Below, piece after piece: positions 20,570-30,353 of a stretch of 64,000 nucleotides of DNA; the first letter of the stretch is position 1; each line of letters opens with the position of its first letter. The stretch spans positions 372,001 to 436,000 of the forward strand of contig JAHBWZ010000001.1 in the NCBI GenBank assembly GCA_019636755.1. Reading direction: 5' to 3'. This DNA is from Phycisphaeraceae bacterium (GTDB lineage: Bacteria; Planctomycetota; Phycisphaerae; Phycisphaerales; SM1A02). The notes under the pieces were generated by a model. It worked only from the letters and a program-made list of their open reading frames with translations, ran no database searches and was not told where the DNA came from. A program made the translations under genes and the position numbers.

Positions 20570-21604
20570 TCACGGCGCGGACGGCGCCTCGATCTCCTCG
20601 GCCACCGCGGCGCAGATCGCCTGCGCCGCGGCCTCGAGTCCCATGTGCAGCGTCACGCCGGCCGCCTGCCTGTGGCCGCCGCCCCCGAGGCGCCCGGCCA
20701 CGGCATTGACATCCAGCGCCGGACCGCCGTCCGCGGCGATCTTCGATCGCAGGCTGACCTTGACGACCGACGGCTGCCGCTCGACAAGCAGCGCGGCCAC
20801 CTGCACCGGTTCCGCGACGAGCGGGTGATTCACGACGCCGGCCAGCATCTCGGAGCCCCCGGCCGCATCGTCGAAATCCGCGCCGGACAGGCACTGGATT
20901 GCGAGCCGGCCGCCGAGTTCCAGCCGCAGCGACGCGAGCGCCTTCGCCTCCAGCCTGAGGCGCTCGATCGGGTGCGTCTCCTCGACCTCCCGGTAGAGCC
21001 GCGCCTTGTCCACGCCCAGCGCCAGGAGCCGCGCCGCGTCCGCGTAGACCCGGACGCCCGCGTTCGCGAATCGGAACCAGCCCGTGTCCGTCGCCAGCCC
21101 GAGGAAGATCGCCTCCGCGGATTCGCGATCGAGGTCCCATCCGGCCACGTCACCCATGTGCAGGATGACCTGCGTCGTCGACGCGCAGTCGATGTCGACC
21201 AGGCGACGGGTACCGACCGGGTCACCATGCGCGTGGTGATCGATGATGAGCGTGCTCTCCTCCCGGCCGCGCAGCAGCGCACCGGCTTCCGCGACCTGGC
21301 TCCATGCACCGGTATCCACGACCACCGCGCACCGGAAGTCGTCCGGAGCCGGGGCGCCGTGTGCAAGATCGCGATACCCCGCGCGCCGGGCGAACCGCTC
21401 GATGGCACCGGCCATCCCGCCGGCCAGCCAGATCGTCGCGTTCCCGCCTCTGCGACGGATGCGCCGCGCGATCGCTGCCGCCGCGCCCACCGCGTCGCCG
21501 TCGGGTCGGGCATGCGTGAAGATCGCGACCTGGGATGCGGCGTCGATCGCCGTCGCCATCTCGATCGGGGTGACGGTGCTCTCGTACCTGAATCGTTCGC
21601 TCAT
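20570..21604 (-). CDS. DHH family phosphoesterase (NrnA-like oligoribonuclease/pAp phosphatase)
   Basis: 344 residues. DHH-domain metal ligands are visible: HARPDGDAVG (31-40), VVDTGAW (95-101) and DHH (122-124). The C-terminal DHHA1 domain ends with GRLGGGGHRQAAG. This is the arrangement of NrnA, which degrades short RNA and dephosphorylates pAp in the cytoplasm. The ATG overlaps the ribF stop (ATGA), so it is expressed with ribF; the pairing of NrnA-type genes with ribF is common in bacteria (in many genomes within rbfA-truB-ribF clusters). Confidence 0.88.
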   Translation of the reverse strand: MSERFRYESTVTPIEMATAIDAASQVAIFTHARPDGDAVGAAAAIARRIRRRGGNATIWLAGGMAGAIERFARRAGYRDLAHGAPAPDDFRCAVVVDTGAWSQVAEAGALLRGREESTLIIDHHAHGDPVGTRRLVDIDCASTTQVILHMGDVAGWDLDRESAEAIFLGLATDTGWFRFANAGVRVYADAARLLALGVDKARLYREVEETHPIERLRLEAKALASLRLELGGRLAIQCLSGADFDDAAGGSEMLAGVVNHPLVAEPVQVAALLVERQPSVVKVSLRSKIAADGGPALDVNAVAGRLGGGGHRQAAGVTLHMGLEAAAQAICAAVAEEIEAPSAP

Positions 21605-22722
21605 TCCCGACGCTCCAGTGCCTCGACCCGCGCGCAGTCCCGCTCGATCTGAGCCACCAGGGCCTCGACCGAGTCGAATCGGAACTGCGCCCGTACATGG
21701 GCGTGAAACTCCAGCCGGATGGTCCATCCGTAGTGATCGAGTGGACCGCGCCATCCGGGCAGGTATGCCTCGCAGGCCCGGACGGTGCCGTCGAAGGTCG
21801 GCTTCGTCCCGATGCTGATGGCCGCGACCCGGCGGGCGCCGTCCGGGAGCAGCGCGTGCCCGGCGTAGATGCCGTCGGCGGGCAGCAGTACGCCCTCCCA
21901 GCGGACATTCGCCGTGGGATACCCGATCCCACGGCCGCGCTGATCGCCGCGCTCGACCGGACCCTCGATCGCATACGGACGACCCAGCAGGGACGCCGCG
22001 TCGGCGACACGGCCCAGTGCGAGCAGGCGCCGGATCAGTGAACTGGAGATCGGGACGTGAAAACCGTCGACGAGCACCGCCGTGGCCGAGGGAACCGGCA
22101 GCAGCCGCGCCCCGAGCGGCTCGATCAGGCGCGCGAGGTCCGCCAGGCCTGCTTCGCGCCCCCGGCCGAACCGGAAGTCAGGTCCCTCCACCAGCCAGGC
22201 GGGCCGGAGCGGCGCGATGACCTCCGCGACGAAGCCGGCGGCGGACATCGACAGCAGACCGCCGCGCGGGTCCAGCGTGACGATCTCGTCCGCGCCCGCG
22301 TCCCGCAGGTACCGGGCGCGCATCGCGTCGCTCGCGAGCCGCTCCGGCGCCCGGTCCGGGCGCAGCACCCGCGCCGGGGACGGAGAGAAGGTGACGGCGA
22401 TGACCCGGCCGCGCCTGCCGGCGACGGTGCGCGCCGCCTCCAGCAGCGCGCGATGACCGCGATGGACGCCATCGAACATGCCGACGGTGACCGCCGTCGC
22501 GATCGGCCCCGTCGCCGGCGCCGCGCCACGCCCGGACACGGACCCGCGCGGCGCCGCGCCGCCCGCCGGACTTCCGGCAGGCCCGTCCGCGGCAACGCGG
22601 TCCGGGCCCCGACCCGGACGGGGGCCGGCAGCAGACGCGGCGGCATCGCGGCGCGCCGCCCCCGCTCCGGCGTCAGGCAGGCACGGGCACCACGGTGCCG
22701 GAGACGGAGCAGACACGGTCAT
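21601..22722 (-). CDS. ribF: Bifunctional riboflavin kinase / FAD synthetase
   Basis: 373 residues. The N-terminal FAD synthetase module has the nucleotidyltransferase signature TVGMFDGVHRGH (about 79-90) and ISSSLIRRLL. The C-terminal riboflavin kinase module has GRGIGYPTANVRW and DGIYAGHA. It makes FMN and then FAD in the cytoplasm. About 70 Pro/Ala/Gly/Arg-rich residues precede the catalytic core, which most RibF proteins lack. The ATG at 22722 has no ribosome site, so the true start may be further in, at one of the in-frame GTG codons. It is divergent from the glutamate dehydrogenase gene. Confidence 0.92.
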   Translation of the reverse strand: MTVSAPSPAPWCPCLPDAGAGAARRDAAASAAGPRPGRGPDRVAADGPAGSPAGGAAPRGSVSGRGAAPATGPIATAVTVGMFDGVHRGHRALLEAARTVAGRRGRVIAVTFSPSPARVLRPDRAPERLASDAMRARYLRDAGADEIVTLDPRGGLLSMSAAGFVAEVIAPLRPAWLVEGPDFRFGRGREAGLADLARLIEPLGARLLPVPSATAVLVDGFHVPISSSLIRRLLALGRVADAASLLGRPYAIEGPVERGDQRGRGIGYPTANVRWEGVLLPADGIYAGHALLPDGARRVAAISIGTKPTFDGTVRACEAYLPGWRGPLDHYGWTIRLEFHAHVRAQFRFDSVEALVAQIERDCARVEALERRE

Positions 22723-22889
22723 GTGACGGAGACGAGGGCGATGCGGTCGGCGAGGCCCGTTCGGAGGGGCCGGGTCGTGGGGAAGGCGGGGTCCCGGAGC
22801 GCGGACATGACGGACACGAGGCTGAACCCGGGCGGCATTCCCGTCCGCGCTCCTTGCCGGTTCCCCACCGCCCCGGTAATTCTACTTCA

Positions 22890-25865
22890 ATGAATCCCGA
22901 CGCCGTGAGCGCGGCACCCTCGCATCGCCCCCGCCTTCTCGACGACATCACGCGCAGCCTCCAGCAGACCGCGGAGGAAGTGGCGCCGTGGTTCCTGGAG
23001 AAGATGCCGCGGTTCTACTTCCAGGACACCGACTACGCGACCCAGCTGGTGCACCTCCGCGCGATCATCGCCGCCCAGGCGTCGGGGCGGCCGGTCGAAC
23101 TCACCCTGCGCAGCGAGGACGGCCTCGAATGGACCAGCATGCGGCCCCTCGACCGCGCGGGCATCCTCGCGGAACTGGTCGCCGAACTCCCCCATGACAA
23201 GCCGCTGCGGACGGCGAAGATCCACACGGCGATCGACGGCACGCTGGTCCTCGACACCTTCGTCTTCGGCGAGGCGCCCCGGGCCGACCTCAACGATGCC
23301 GAGCAGGCGATCCGGCTCGACGCCATCATCGCCTACGCCGCGCAGAAGGGAGGCCGGTACACGCCGGAGGAACTCCGCAGCCACTTCGGCCGGTGCAGCG
23401 CCGAGTACGTGCTGACCGTGACCCCCCTGCGGTTCTGCAACCAGTACGAGATCTGGCGCGAGATCTCCGGGACCGACGGCACCGCCGTCCGGCTTGAGCG
23501 CGAGTCCGATCCGACCCAGTCGCGGATCATCGTCGCGGTCGGGAACGCGACCACGCGGCGGATGCTGGAACGCATCGCGACGCGCCTCGCGCATGCGCGG
23601 ATCAACATCCACCGCGCCTACCTCGACGTCCTGGACGATTCCCCCAACGGCACGATCAGCCTGCTCGGCTTCGTCGTCCAGGGACCGGACGGCGGCCCGA
23701 TCGACGAGTCCGGCGACGCATGGAAGGTCGTCCGCCGCGACCTCCTGCGGAACAAGTGGATCGACCATCGGGCGCTCAAGCTTTCCTACCGGAACCCGTC
23801 GATCGACATTCCGCTCGCCGAGGTCATCACCGGCCTGCTCGACCTCTCGCACCAGATCCTGGTCAAGGAGAACGGCTATGCGTTCAATCTTGACCGCATC
23901 CACCGGCTGGCGGAACGCAATCTCGAGCACTCGGCGGCGATCGCCCGCCTCTTCTTCGCGTGGTTCGACCCGGCGGCACCGATGCAGCAGGAGGCGTTCG
24001 ACGCCGCGTGCCGCGAACTCGAGCAGCGGATCCAGACCGAGGTGGACCTGGAGGACACGCGCACGATCCTCCGGAAGATGCTGCTCGCGGTCCGATCGAC
24101 GAAGCGGACCAACCTGTACGTCGAGAACCGCTACGGCCTGGCGATGCGCATTGACCCGGCGTTTCTCGCCACCGAGGAGCGATCGGAACTGCCGTTCGGT
24201 GTCTACTTCGTGCACGGCCGCTCGTTCAACGGGTTCCATGTCCGATTCCGGGACATTGCCCGCGGCGGCCTCCGCGCGATCATGACCCGCAGCGAGGAAC
24301 AGCACGCGCTGGAGGCGGAACGTCTCTACGACGAGGCCTACAACCTCGCCTTCGCCCAGCAGCTCAAGAACAAGGACATTCCCGAGGGCGGCGCCAAGGC
24401 GGCGGTACTCCTGGACCCCTACGCCCGCCTCGATCGCGCCGTCAAGGGCACCGTCGACTGCCTGCTGGACCTCATCACGCAGGATGAAGCAACGCAGTCG
24501 AAGGTCCTCGACCGTCTCGGCCGCGAGGAACTGCTGTACCTGGGCCCGGACGAGAACGTCACGCCGGAGTTCATCGTCTGGATCTGCAATCGCGCGAGGC
24601 GCCGCGGCTACAAGCTCGGTTCCGCGCTCATGAGTTCGAAGCCCGGCGCGGGCATGAACCACAAGGAGTTCGGCGTCACCAGCGAAGGCGTCAACGTCTT
24701 TCTGGAGGTCGGGCTTCGCTCGATCGGCATCGACCCGGCACGCCAGCCGTTCACGATCAAGATGACCGGTGGACCGGACGGCGACGTCGGCGGAAACCTC
24801 ATCCGCATCCTCGCACGCGACTACGGCGCCAACGCCCGGATCGTCGGCATTGCCGACGGCAGCGGCAGCGGCGAGGATCCCGACGGTCTCGACCAGCAGG
24901 AACTGCTCCGGCTCTTCCACGCCGGGCTCCCGATCGGCGCGTTCGATCGCGCCCGCCTGGGACCGCGCGGCCGGGTGGTGAGCGTGACGGAACCCGACGG
25001 CTTCCAGCTCCGCAACTCGCTGCATTTCCGGGTGACCGCCGATGCGTTCGTGCCCTGCGGCGGCCGCCCCAACACGATCCACGCCGGCAACTGGAAGGAG
25101 TTCCTCCGACCCGACGGAACGCCCTCCAGCCGCCTCATCGTGGAGGGCGCCAACATCTTCCTGACCGCTGACGCGCGCAATGAACTTTCCGACAGCGGCG
25201 TCCTCATCATGAAGGACAGCTCCGCCAACAAGTGCGGCGTCATCACCTCCAGCTACGAGATCATCTCGAACATGCTGATCTCCGAGGAGGAGTTCCTCCG
25301 GGTCAAGCCGGCGTTCGTCGCCGATGTCCTGGCGAAACTCCGTGACTTCGCCCGCCGCGAGGCACAGCTGCTCGTCCGGGTCCACCAGCACCACCCCCAC
25401 GTCCCGCTCCCGCTCACCTCCACGCGCCTCAGCCGCGTGATGATCCGCACGTCCGACGCGATCGAGGCGGCGATGGACGGGCTCTCCGCCGACCGCCGCG
25501 CCCTGCTGCGCCGGCTCGTCCTCGATCACCTCCCGAAGACGCTGATCGACCTCGCGGGCGAGTCGATCTGGACGCGCCTGCCGGAGGCGTATCTCCGGTG
25601 GCTCATGGCCAAGTCGCTCGCCGCCAGGATCGTGTACCGCGAGGGCTTCGAGTACCTCGATGCCATGCCGACGCAGGCGGTCGCCGAACTCGCCGTGGAC
25701 TATCTGGCCCGCGAGATCGAACGGGAGTCCCTGGCGAAGAAGGTGATCGACTCCAGCATCCCGGAGCGGCAGCGGATCGCCGACCTGCTCCTGGCGAGCG
25801 GCATACTTTCCACGATGGGCGGTCGGCTCACGTCGACACCAGCGACACCGGCGGCGGCCGGCTGA
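22890..25865 (+). CDS. Large NAD-dependent glutamate dehydrogenase
   Basis: 991 residues, in the size range of the large (about 115 kDa) NAD-GDH class rather than the 450-residue hexameric enzymes. The catalytic core is recognisable by RDIARGGLRAIMTRSEEQHALEAERLYDEAYNLAFAQQLKNKDIPEGGAKA, with the substrate-binding Lys in this stretch. A nucleotide-binding region follows with KMTGGPDGDVGGN and GIADGSGSGED, and then PCGGRPNTIHAGN. It converts glutamate to 2-oxoglutarate and ammonia. No Shine-Dalgarno site precedes the ATG; TAATTC lies 7 nt upstream. The frame is open further upstream to 22695, but that part is Arg/Gly-rich and antisense to the ribF start. Confidence 0.9.
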   Translation: MNPDAVSAAPSHRPRLLDDITRSLQQTAEEVAPWFLEKMPRFYFQDTDYATQLVHLRAIIAAQASGRPVELTLRSEDGLEWTSMRPLDRAGILAELVAELPHDKPLRTAKIHTAIDGTLVLDTFVFGEAPRADLNDAEQAIRLDAIIAYAAQKGGRYTPEELRSHFGRCSAEYVLTVTPLRFCNQYEIWREISGTDGTAVRLERESDPTQSRIIVAVGNATTRRMLERIATRLAHARINIHRAYLDVLDDSPNGTISLLGFVVQGPDGGPIDESGDAWKVVRRDLLRNKWIDHRALKLSYRNPSIDIPLAEVITGLLDLSHQILVKENGYAFNLDRIHRLAERNLEHSAAIARLFFAWFDPAAPMQQEAFDAACRELEQRIQTEVDLEDTRTILRKMLLAVRSTKRTNLYVENRYGLAMRIDPAFLATEERSELPFGVYFVHGRSFNGFHVRFRDIARGGLRAIMTRSEEQHALEAERLYDEAYNLAFAQQLKNKDIPEGGAKAAVLLDPYARLDRAVKGTVDCLLDLITQDEATQSKVLDRLGREELLYLGPDENVTPEFIVWICNRARRRGYKLGSALMSSKPGAGMNHKEFGVTSEGVNVFLEVGLRSIGIDPARQPFTIKMTGGPDGDVGGNLIRILARDYGANARIVGIADGSGSGEDPDGLDQQELLRLFHAGLPIGAFDRARLGPRGRVVSVTEPDGFQLRNSLHFRVTADAFVPCGGRPNTIHAGNWKEFLRPDGTPSSRLIVEGANIFLTADARNELSDSGVLIMKDSSANKCGVITSSYEIISNMLISEEEFLRVKPAFVADVLAKLRDFARREAQLLVRVHQHHPHVPLPLTSTRLSRVMIRTSDAIEAAMDGLSADRRALLRRLVLDHLPKTLIDLAGESIWTRLPEAYLRWLMAKSLAARIVYREGFEYLDAMPTQAVAELAVDYLAREIERESLAKKVIDSSIPERQRIADLLLASGILSTMGGRLTSTPATPAAAG

Positions 25866-25890
25866 CTCGATCGGCGCCCGAGCGCCCGGA

Positions 25891-27348
25891 TCATCGCCCC
25901 GAGAGACGCGCGTACAACGACAGGTACTCGCGCCCCTGCCGCTCCCACGAGAAGTCCTGCGCCATGCCGCGCTGCATGAGTCGCGTCCACGCCAGGCGGT
26001 CGCGCTCGAACAGGTCCACGGCCTGCTGCATCCCCCAGCGCAGCCCCTGCGCGGTCGGATGATCGAACAGGAACCCCGTCCCGGAGTCCGTCGCCGGGTC
26101 GTACTGCCGGATGGTGTCCGCGAGTCCGCCGGTGCGCCGGACGACCGGAACGGTCCCGTAGCGCAGGCTGTACATCTGGTTGAGACCGCAGGGCTCGAAC
26201 CGCGACGGCATGAGGAAGACATCCGCACCCGCTTCGATCATGTGTGCCAGGCGGTTCTGGTATCCGCGGAAGTACCCCGCGCGGCGCGGGAACGCCTTCT
26301 GCAGCCCGTGCAGGAACTCCTCGTACCGCGACTCACCGCTGCCCAGCGCGACGAAGCGCACGCGCCGTGATCGCAGCAGCTCCGGGACCGTCTCGAACAT
26401 GAGATCGATGCCCTTCTGACCGGTCAGCCGCGTGACCACGGCGACGATGCAGGCGCTCTCGTCGACGTCCAGCCCCATCGTCTCCAGCAGCGCGCGGCGG
26501 CACGCCGCCTTGCCGGACAGGTCGTGCCGCGAGAAGTTCCGGGCGATGTGCGGATCCGTCTCCGGGTTCCAGTCGTGATAGTCCACGCCGTTGACGATGC
26601 CGCTCAGGTGATCGGCGCGGGCCCGGAGCATCGACTCCAGCCCCATTCCGAACTCCTCCGTCTGGATCTCCCGCGCGTACGTCCGGCTGACCGCCGTCAG
26701 CCAGTCCGCCCAGATGATCCCGTGACGCAGGTAGCTCATCGTCCCGCTGTTGAGATCATCCTGGTGCAGCATCCCGCGATGCTCCGCGAAGCCGATCTCA
26801 TCGGCCGCCTGCGCGGCGAACCATCCCTGGTAGGCCAGGTTGTGCAGCGTGAGGACGGTCCGGCTCCCGGCGAACAGCCGGTCCCATGCGTAGATCGTCT
26901 TCAGGTAGAGCGGCACGAGCGCGGTGTGCCAGTCGTGGACATGGAAGATGTCCGGGCCGAAGCCCATCCGCTGACACGACTCGATGGCGGCGCGGCAGAG
27001 GAACGCGAAGCGGATGTGCTCGTCACCGTCCGACCGGTACAGACCGTCCCGGTGGAAGAGTTCCGGGCAGTTGACCAGGTGGACCCACTGCCGCGTCGAC
27101 CCGACCTGCACCGTCTCCAGCGTGAAGACGCGCTTCCGTCCTCCGAGTTCGATGCCGACGTTCCGCGCGAACTCCACCGGCTGCGGCGTCCGCCCGCCGA
27201 GATCCATCCCCCGGTAGAACGGCAGAAACACGCGCACATCCTGGCCGAGGTCCACCAGGTACCGCGAAAGGCCGGCGGTGACGTCCGCCAGTCCGCCGGT
27301 CTTGGCGAAGGGTGCGAACTCGGACGCGACAAAGCAGATTCGCAGCAC
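25891..27348 (-). CDS. glgA: Glycogen synthase (ADP-glucose type)
   Basis: 485 residues, normal GlgA length. The GT5 N-terminal motif FAKTGGLADV (14-23) binds ADP-glucose. The C-terminal half has the retaining GT-B signature MPSRFEPCGLNQMYSLRYGTVPVVRRTGGLADTI with the catalytic Glu. It adds glucose from ADP-glucose to growing alpha-1,4-glucan. It starts with GTG at 27348, 3 nt after the glgC stop, so the two steps of glycogen synthesis form one operon. Confidence 0.95.
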   Translation of the reverse strand: MLRICFVASEFAPFAKTGGLADVTAGLSRYLVDLGQDVRVFLPFYRGMDLGGRTPQPVEFARNVGIELGGRKRVFTLETVQVGSTRQWVHLVNCPELFHRDGLYRSDGDEHIRFAFLCRAAIESCQRMGFGPDIFHVHDWHTALVPLYLKTIYAWDRLFAGSRTVLTLHNLAYQGWFAAQAADEIGFAEHRGMLHQDDLNSGTMSYLRHGIIWADWLTAVSRTYAREIQTEEFGMGLESMLRARADHLSGIVNGVDYHDWNPETDPHIARNFSRHDLSGKAACRRALLETMGLDVDESACIVAVVTRLTGQKGIDLMFETVPELLRSRRVRFVALGSGESRYEEFLHGLQKAFPRRAGYFRGYQNRLAHMIEAGADVFLMPSRFEPCGLNQMYSLRYGTVPVVRRTGGLADTIRQYDPATDSGTGFLFDHPTAQGLRWGMQQAVDLFERDRLAWTRLMQRGMAQDFSWERQGREYLSLYARLSGR

Positions 27349-27351
27349 GGA

Positions 27352-28647
27352 TCAGATCACCGTTCCGGGAGGGATGACCGCTCCGCGCGGGACGACGATG
27401 ACGCCGTCGCGGATGCAGTGGTGTTCACCGTCGGCATGCTGCACGCCCGCTTCGTTCAGCAGCTTCGAATCGGCCCCGATCCTTGCGTCCAGATCGATGA
27501 TCGCGCGCCGCACGTGACAGCGCGGACCGATCGTCCGCAGGACCTGGCCATCGTCGTGGAGCGAACGTTCGAAGCTCGTCGCTCCCATGATGTATGACGT
27601 CTCGATGGTCGAGCCTGCCTGCAGGACGGCGCGGACCCCGATGATCGAGTCCTTGACCTTGCAGTTCGAGATGATGCAGCCGTCACAGACGATCGATCGC
27701 GTCACCTCGCACTGGCTGATCTTGGCACCCGGCAGGAAGCGGGGATGCGTGTAGATCGGATAGTCGGGGTCGTAGAGATTCAGCGAGGGAAGCGGCGACG
27801 TCAGCTCCAGGTTCGCCTGGTGGAACGTCTCGATCGTCCCGATGTCCCGCCAGTACCCCGTGTGGATGAAGCTGTAGACGCGGTGGCTCCCGATCGCCCC
27901 GGGGATGATCTCCTTCCCGAAGTCCATCGCATTCGAGTCATCCAGCAGGCGCCGCAGAATTCCGGATCTGAACGTGTAGATGCCCATGCTCGCGAGGACC
28001 ATGCCCGGCTCCGCATCGATGCCCAGGCGGTCGATCGAGGCCTGGTCGAGGGCGAGCCGCGCGATCACCGCGGGGTCCTGCGGCTTCTCGACGAACTCGA
28101 CGATCCGCCCGTCGGGCTCGATGCGCATCACGCCCAGGCCCCGTGCCTCCCGCGCCGTCACCGGCTTCACCGCGACCGTGAAGTCCGCCTCGCAGTCCCG
28201 GTGTCGCTCGATGAACCGGCGCAGCTCCATGATGTAGAGCTGGTCTCCGGAGAGGATCAGAACGTCGCGCGGCTGCGCCTCGGTGATGCGATCGAGGTTC
28301 TGCCGGACGGCGTCCGCCGTTCCCTGGTACCAGGTCCGGTCGCGCAGTCCCTGTTCCGCCGCGAGGATGTTGACGAACCCGTTGCTGAAGACGTCGAACC
28401 GGTAGGTCTGCGCGATGTGCCGATGCAGGCTTGCGCTCAGGAACTGCGTCATCACGTAGATGCGGTCGATCCCGGCGTGAAGACTGTTCGAGATCGGAAT
28501 GTCGATGAGCCGGAACTTCCCACCCACTGGAACGGCCGGCTTGGCGCGATACACCGTGAGAGGCCAGAGTCGCAGCCCCTGTCCACCGCCGAGAATCGCT
28601 GTGACCACGTCCTTCACCGGCCGGTACTCCGTCGGCGGCCGCCGCAT
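27352..28647 (-). CDS. glgC: Glucose-1-phosphate adenylyltransferase
   Basis: 431 residues. The pyrophosphorylase motif GGGQGLRLWPLT (20-31), the substrate segment WYQGTADAVRQN and the metal/substrate site SGDQLYIM are all present. The C-terminal half is a left-handed beta-helix of the type that binds allosteric effectors. It makes ADP-glucose for GlgA, which follows 3 nt downstream. The ATG at 28647 is preferred over an upstream in-frame ATG at 28716 whose extra 23 residues are Arg/Pro-rich. The 164 nt between this gene and nuoN hold no other gene. Confidence 0.95.
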   Translation of the reverse strand: MRRPPTEYRPVKDVVTAILGGGQGLRLWPLTVYRAKPAVPVGGKFRLIDIPISNSLHAGIDRIYVMTQFLSASLHRHIAQTYRFDVFSNGFVNILAAEQGLRDRTWYQGTADAVRQNLDRITEAQPRDVLILSGDQLYIMELRRFIERHRDCEADFTVAVKPVTAREARGLGVMRIEPDGRIVEFVEKPQDPAVIARLALDQASIDRLGIDAEPGMVLASMGIYTFRSGILRRLLDDSNAMDFGKEIIPGAIGSHRVYSFIHTGYWRDIGTIETFHQANLELTSPLPSLNLYDPDYPIYTHPRFLPGAKISQCEVTRSIVCDGCIISNCKVKDSIIGVRAVLQAGSTIETSYIMGATSFERSLHDDGQVLRTIGPRCHVRRAIIDLDARIGADSKLLNEAGVQHADGEHHCIRDGVIVVPRGAVIPPGTVI

Positions 28648-28811
28648 CGATGCCGCGGGCGCCGGCGCAGAGCGTACCAGACCCGTCCTGCGCGCGCCGC
28701 TCGTCCGGCGCTGCACGTCCGATGCGGCGCCGGCCGCGCATGCCGCCGCCGTCGACCGATCGGTCCGCGGTCAGATGCGTCCCGCGTCCTGCCGTCCGGG
28801 TACACCGATCA

Positions 28812-30353
28812 TCATCGCCGCGCCGCCGCGGCGGACGCCGGGTCCGGCGCGGCTCGGACCGCGGTGCCCGCATCGATGCGGGGCGCCAGTCGGGCGGCGA
28901 CGATCGGGAGAAGCACCACCAGCACCGCGGCCAGGACCGCGGCGACCCGCGGCCAGCGGGACGGCACGGCATCCACGGTCTCGCTGCGTGCCGTGGGCGC
29001 CCCGAGGATCGGCACGCCGACAAGGATCAGGTAGTACCACGCGCTGATGGCGCTGTTGATCGCCCCGATCACCACGAGCAGGACCTGGCCCGCTTCAACG
29101 CCCGCGATGAACAGGTACAGCTTTCCGACGAAGCCGAGAAGCGGCGGGAACCCGAGCAGCGATCCCGCGCAGAGGGCCAGCGCCACCGCGAGCGCGGGAT
29201 GCCGGTGGCGCAGTCCGGCCAGGTCCTCCACGTCCTCGATCTCGCGGCCGCGCCGCTCCAGCGACGCGAGCACGGCGAAGGCGCCGGTGTTCATGACACC
29301 GTACGCGACGAGATACAGGATCACCGCCGTGATCCCGAGACCGGGCCCCGCGATGATGCCGATGAGCAGGTAGCCGCTGTGCGCGATCGAGCTGTACGCC
29401 AGCATGCGCTTCACCGACTTCTGCAGGAGCGCCCCGATGTTCCCCAGCGTCATCGTCAGGACCGCGGACATCCAGAGCGTGGTCAGGACCGGCTCGGGCA
29501 GCCCGCCCTCCCAGCCCACGGCGCCGAGCACGATGAGCATCGCCACCGCGCCGGCAGCCTTGGGGACGTATCCCAGGAACGCGGTCACCGGCGCCGCGGC
29601 GCCCTCGTACACGTCCGCGGCGTAGAAGTGCATCGGGACCGCGGCGATCTTGTAGCCGATGCCGACGATCGCGAGGACCAGCCCGACGTTGGCGACCAGC
29701 GGGATGCCGTCCCCCGCCCGCTGTGCCGCGAATGCAGCGGACATCTCGCTGAAGATCAGGGTCCCGGTCGCACCGTACAGGAGCGCGAAGCCGTACAGAA
29801 AGATCGCCGCCGAGAGCGCGCCCAGGAAGAAGTACTTCATCGCCGCTTCCTGCGCCCGCCGGGACGGCCGGCTCATCGCGACCATCACATACGTCGGCAG
29901 GCTCGTCAGTTCCAGGGCGACGAAGAGCCAGATCAGGTCGGTCGCGCTCGTGCAGAGCAGCAGCCCGATGATGCTCAGCAGGAAGAACGCGTGAAACTCT
30001 CCGCGGCCGGCCATCAGCGGGTTGAAGTCGAGTCGCCCGGCCTGGACATCGGCCTCCAGCCGCCGGTCGATGGTGCCGACGGTCAGCAGGCTGAGCAGCG
30101 CGGCGATGCCGCACGTCGCGAGTCGGACCCAGCCGGTCAGCGCCGGCATCGGCGTCAGGACGGCCGCGACCGCGGCGCGCTCGCCGCTGTGAACGAAGGC
30201 GACCGCCGCCATCGCGACGAGCAGGAAGCCCGCGGTGATCCCGGGAAGTGCGCGGCGGATCTCCCGTCGCGGTGAAAGGCCGGCGACGGCCACGAGGACA
30301 GCGCCGGCGAACAGCACGAGTTCGGGGAGCAGCAGCAGGAGTCGATCAGCCAC
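28812..30353 (-). CDS. nuoN: NADH-quinone oxidoreductase subunit N
   Basis: 513 residues with about 14 membrane helices. The antiporter-like fold shows ELTSLPTYVMVAM (helix 5 Glu), KYFFLGALSAAIFLYG, YKIAAVPMHFYAADVYEGA (helix 7/8) and LAYSSIAHSGYLLIG. It is a proton-translocating subunit of respiratory complex I. The start is taken as GTG at 30353, with GGGAG upstream and an 8 nt overlap with nuoM; the frame is open beyond it only inside nuoM. It is the last gene of the nuoJKLMN operon. Confidence 0.93.
   Translation of the reverse strand: MADRLLLLLPELVLFAGAVLVAVAGLSPRREIRRALPGITAGFLLVAMAAVAFVHSGERAAVAAVLTPMPALTGWVRLATCGIAALLSLLTVGTIDRRLEADVQAGRLDFNPLMAGRGEFHAFFLLSIIGLLLCTSATDLIWLFVALELTSLPTYVMVAMSRPSRRAQEAAMKYFFLGALSAAIFLYGFALLYGATGTLIFSEMSAAFAAQRAGDGIPLVANVGLVLAIVGIGYKIAAVPMHFYAADVYEGAAAPVTAFLGYVPKAAGAVAMLIVLGAVGWEGGLPEPVLTTLWMSAVLTMTLGNIGALLQKSVKRMLAYSSIAHSGYLLIGIIAGPGLGITAVILYLVAYGVMNTGAFAVLASLERRGREIEDVEDLAGLRHRHPALAVALALCAGSLLGFPPLLGFVGKLYLFIAGVEAGQVLLVVIGAINSAISAWYYLILVGVPILGAPTARSETVDAVPSRWPRVAAVLAAVLVVLLPIVAARLAPRIDAGTAVRAAPDPASAAAARR

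Noticed and set aside
22887-26228. 1113-codon minus-strand frame opposite glutamate dehydrogenase
   Set aside because: Antisense shadow of the GDH gene; the opposite strand has continuous family motifs.
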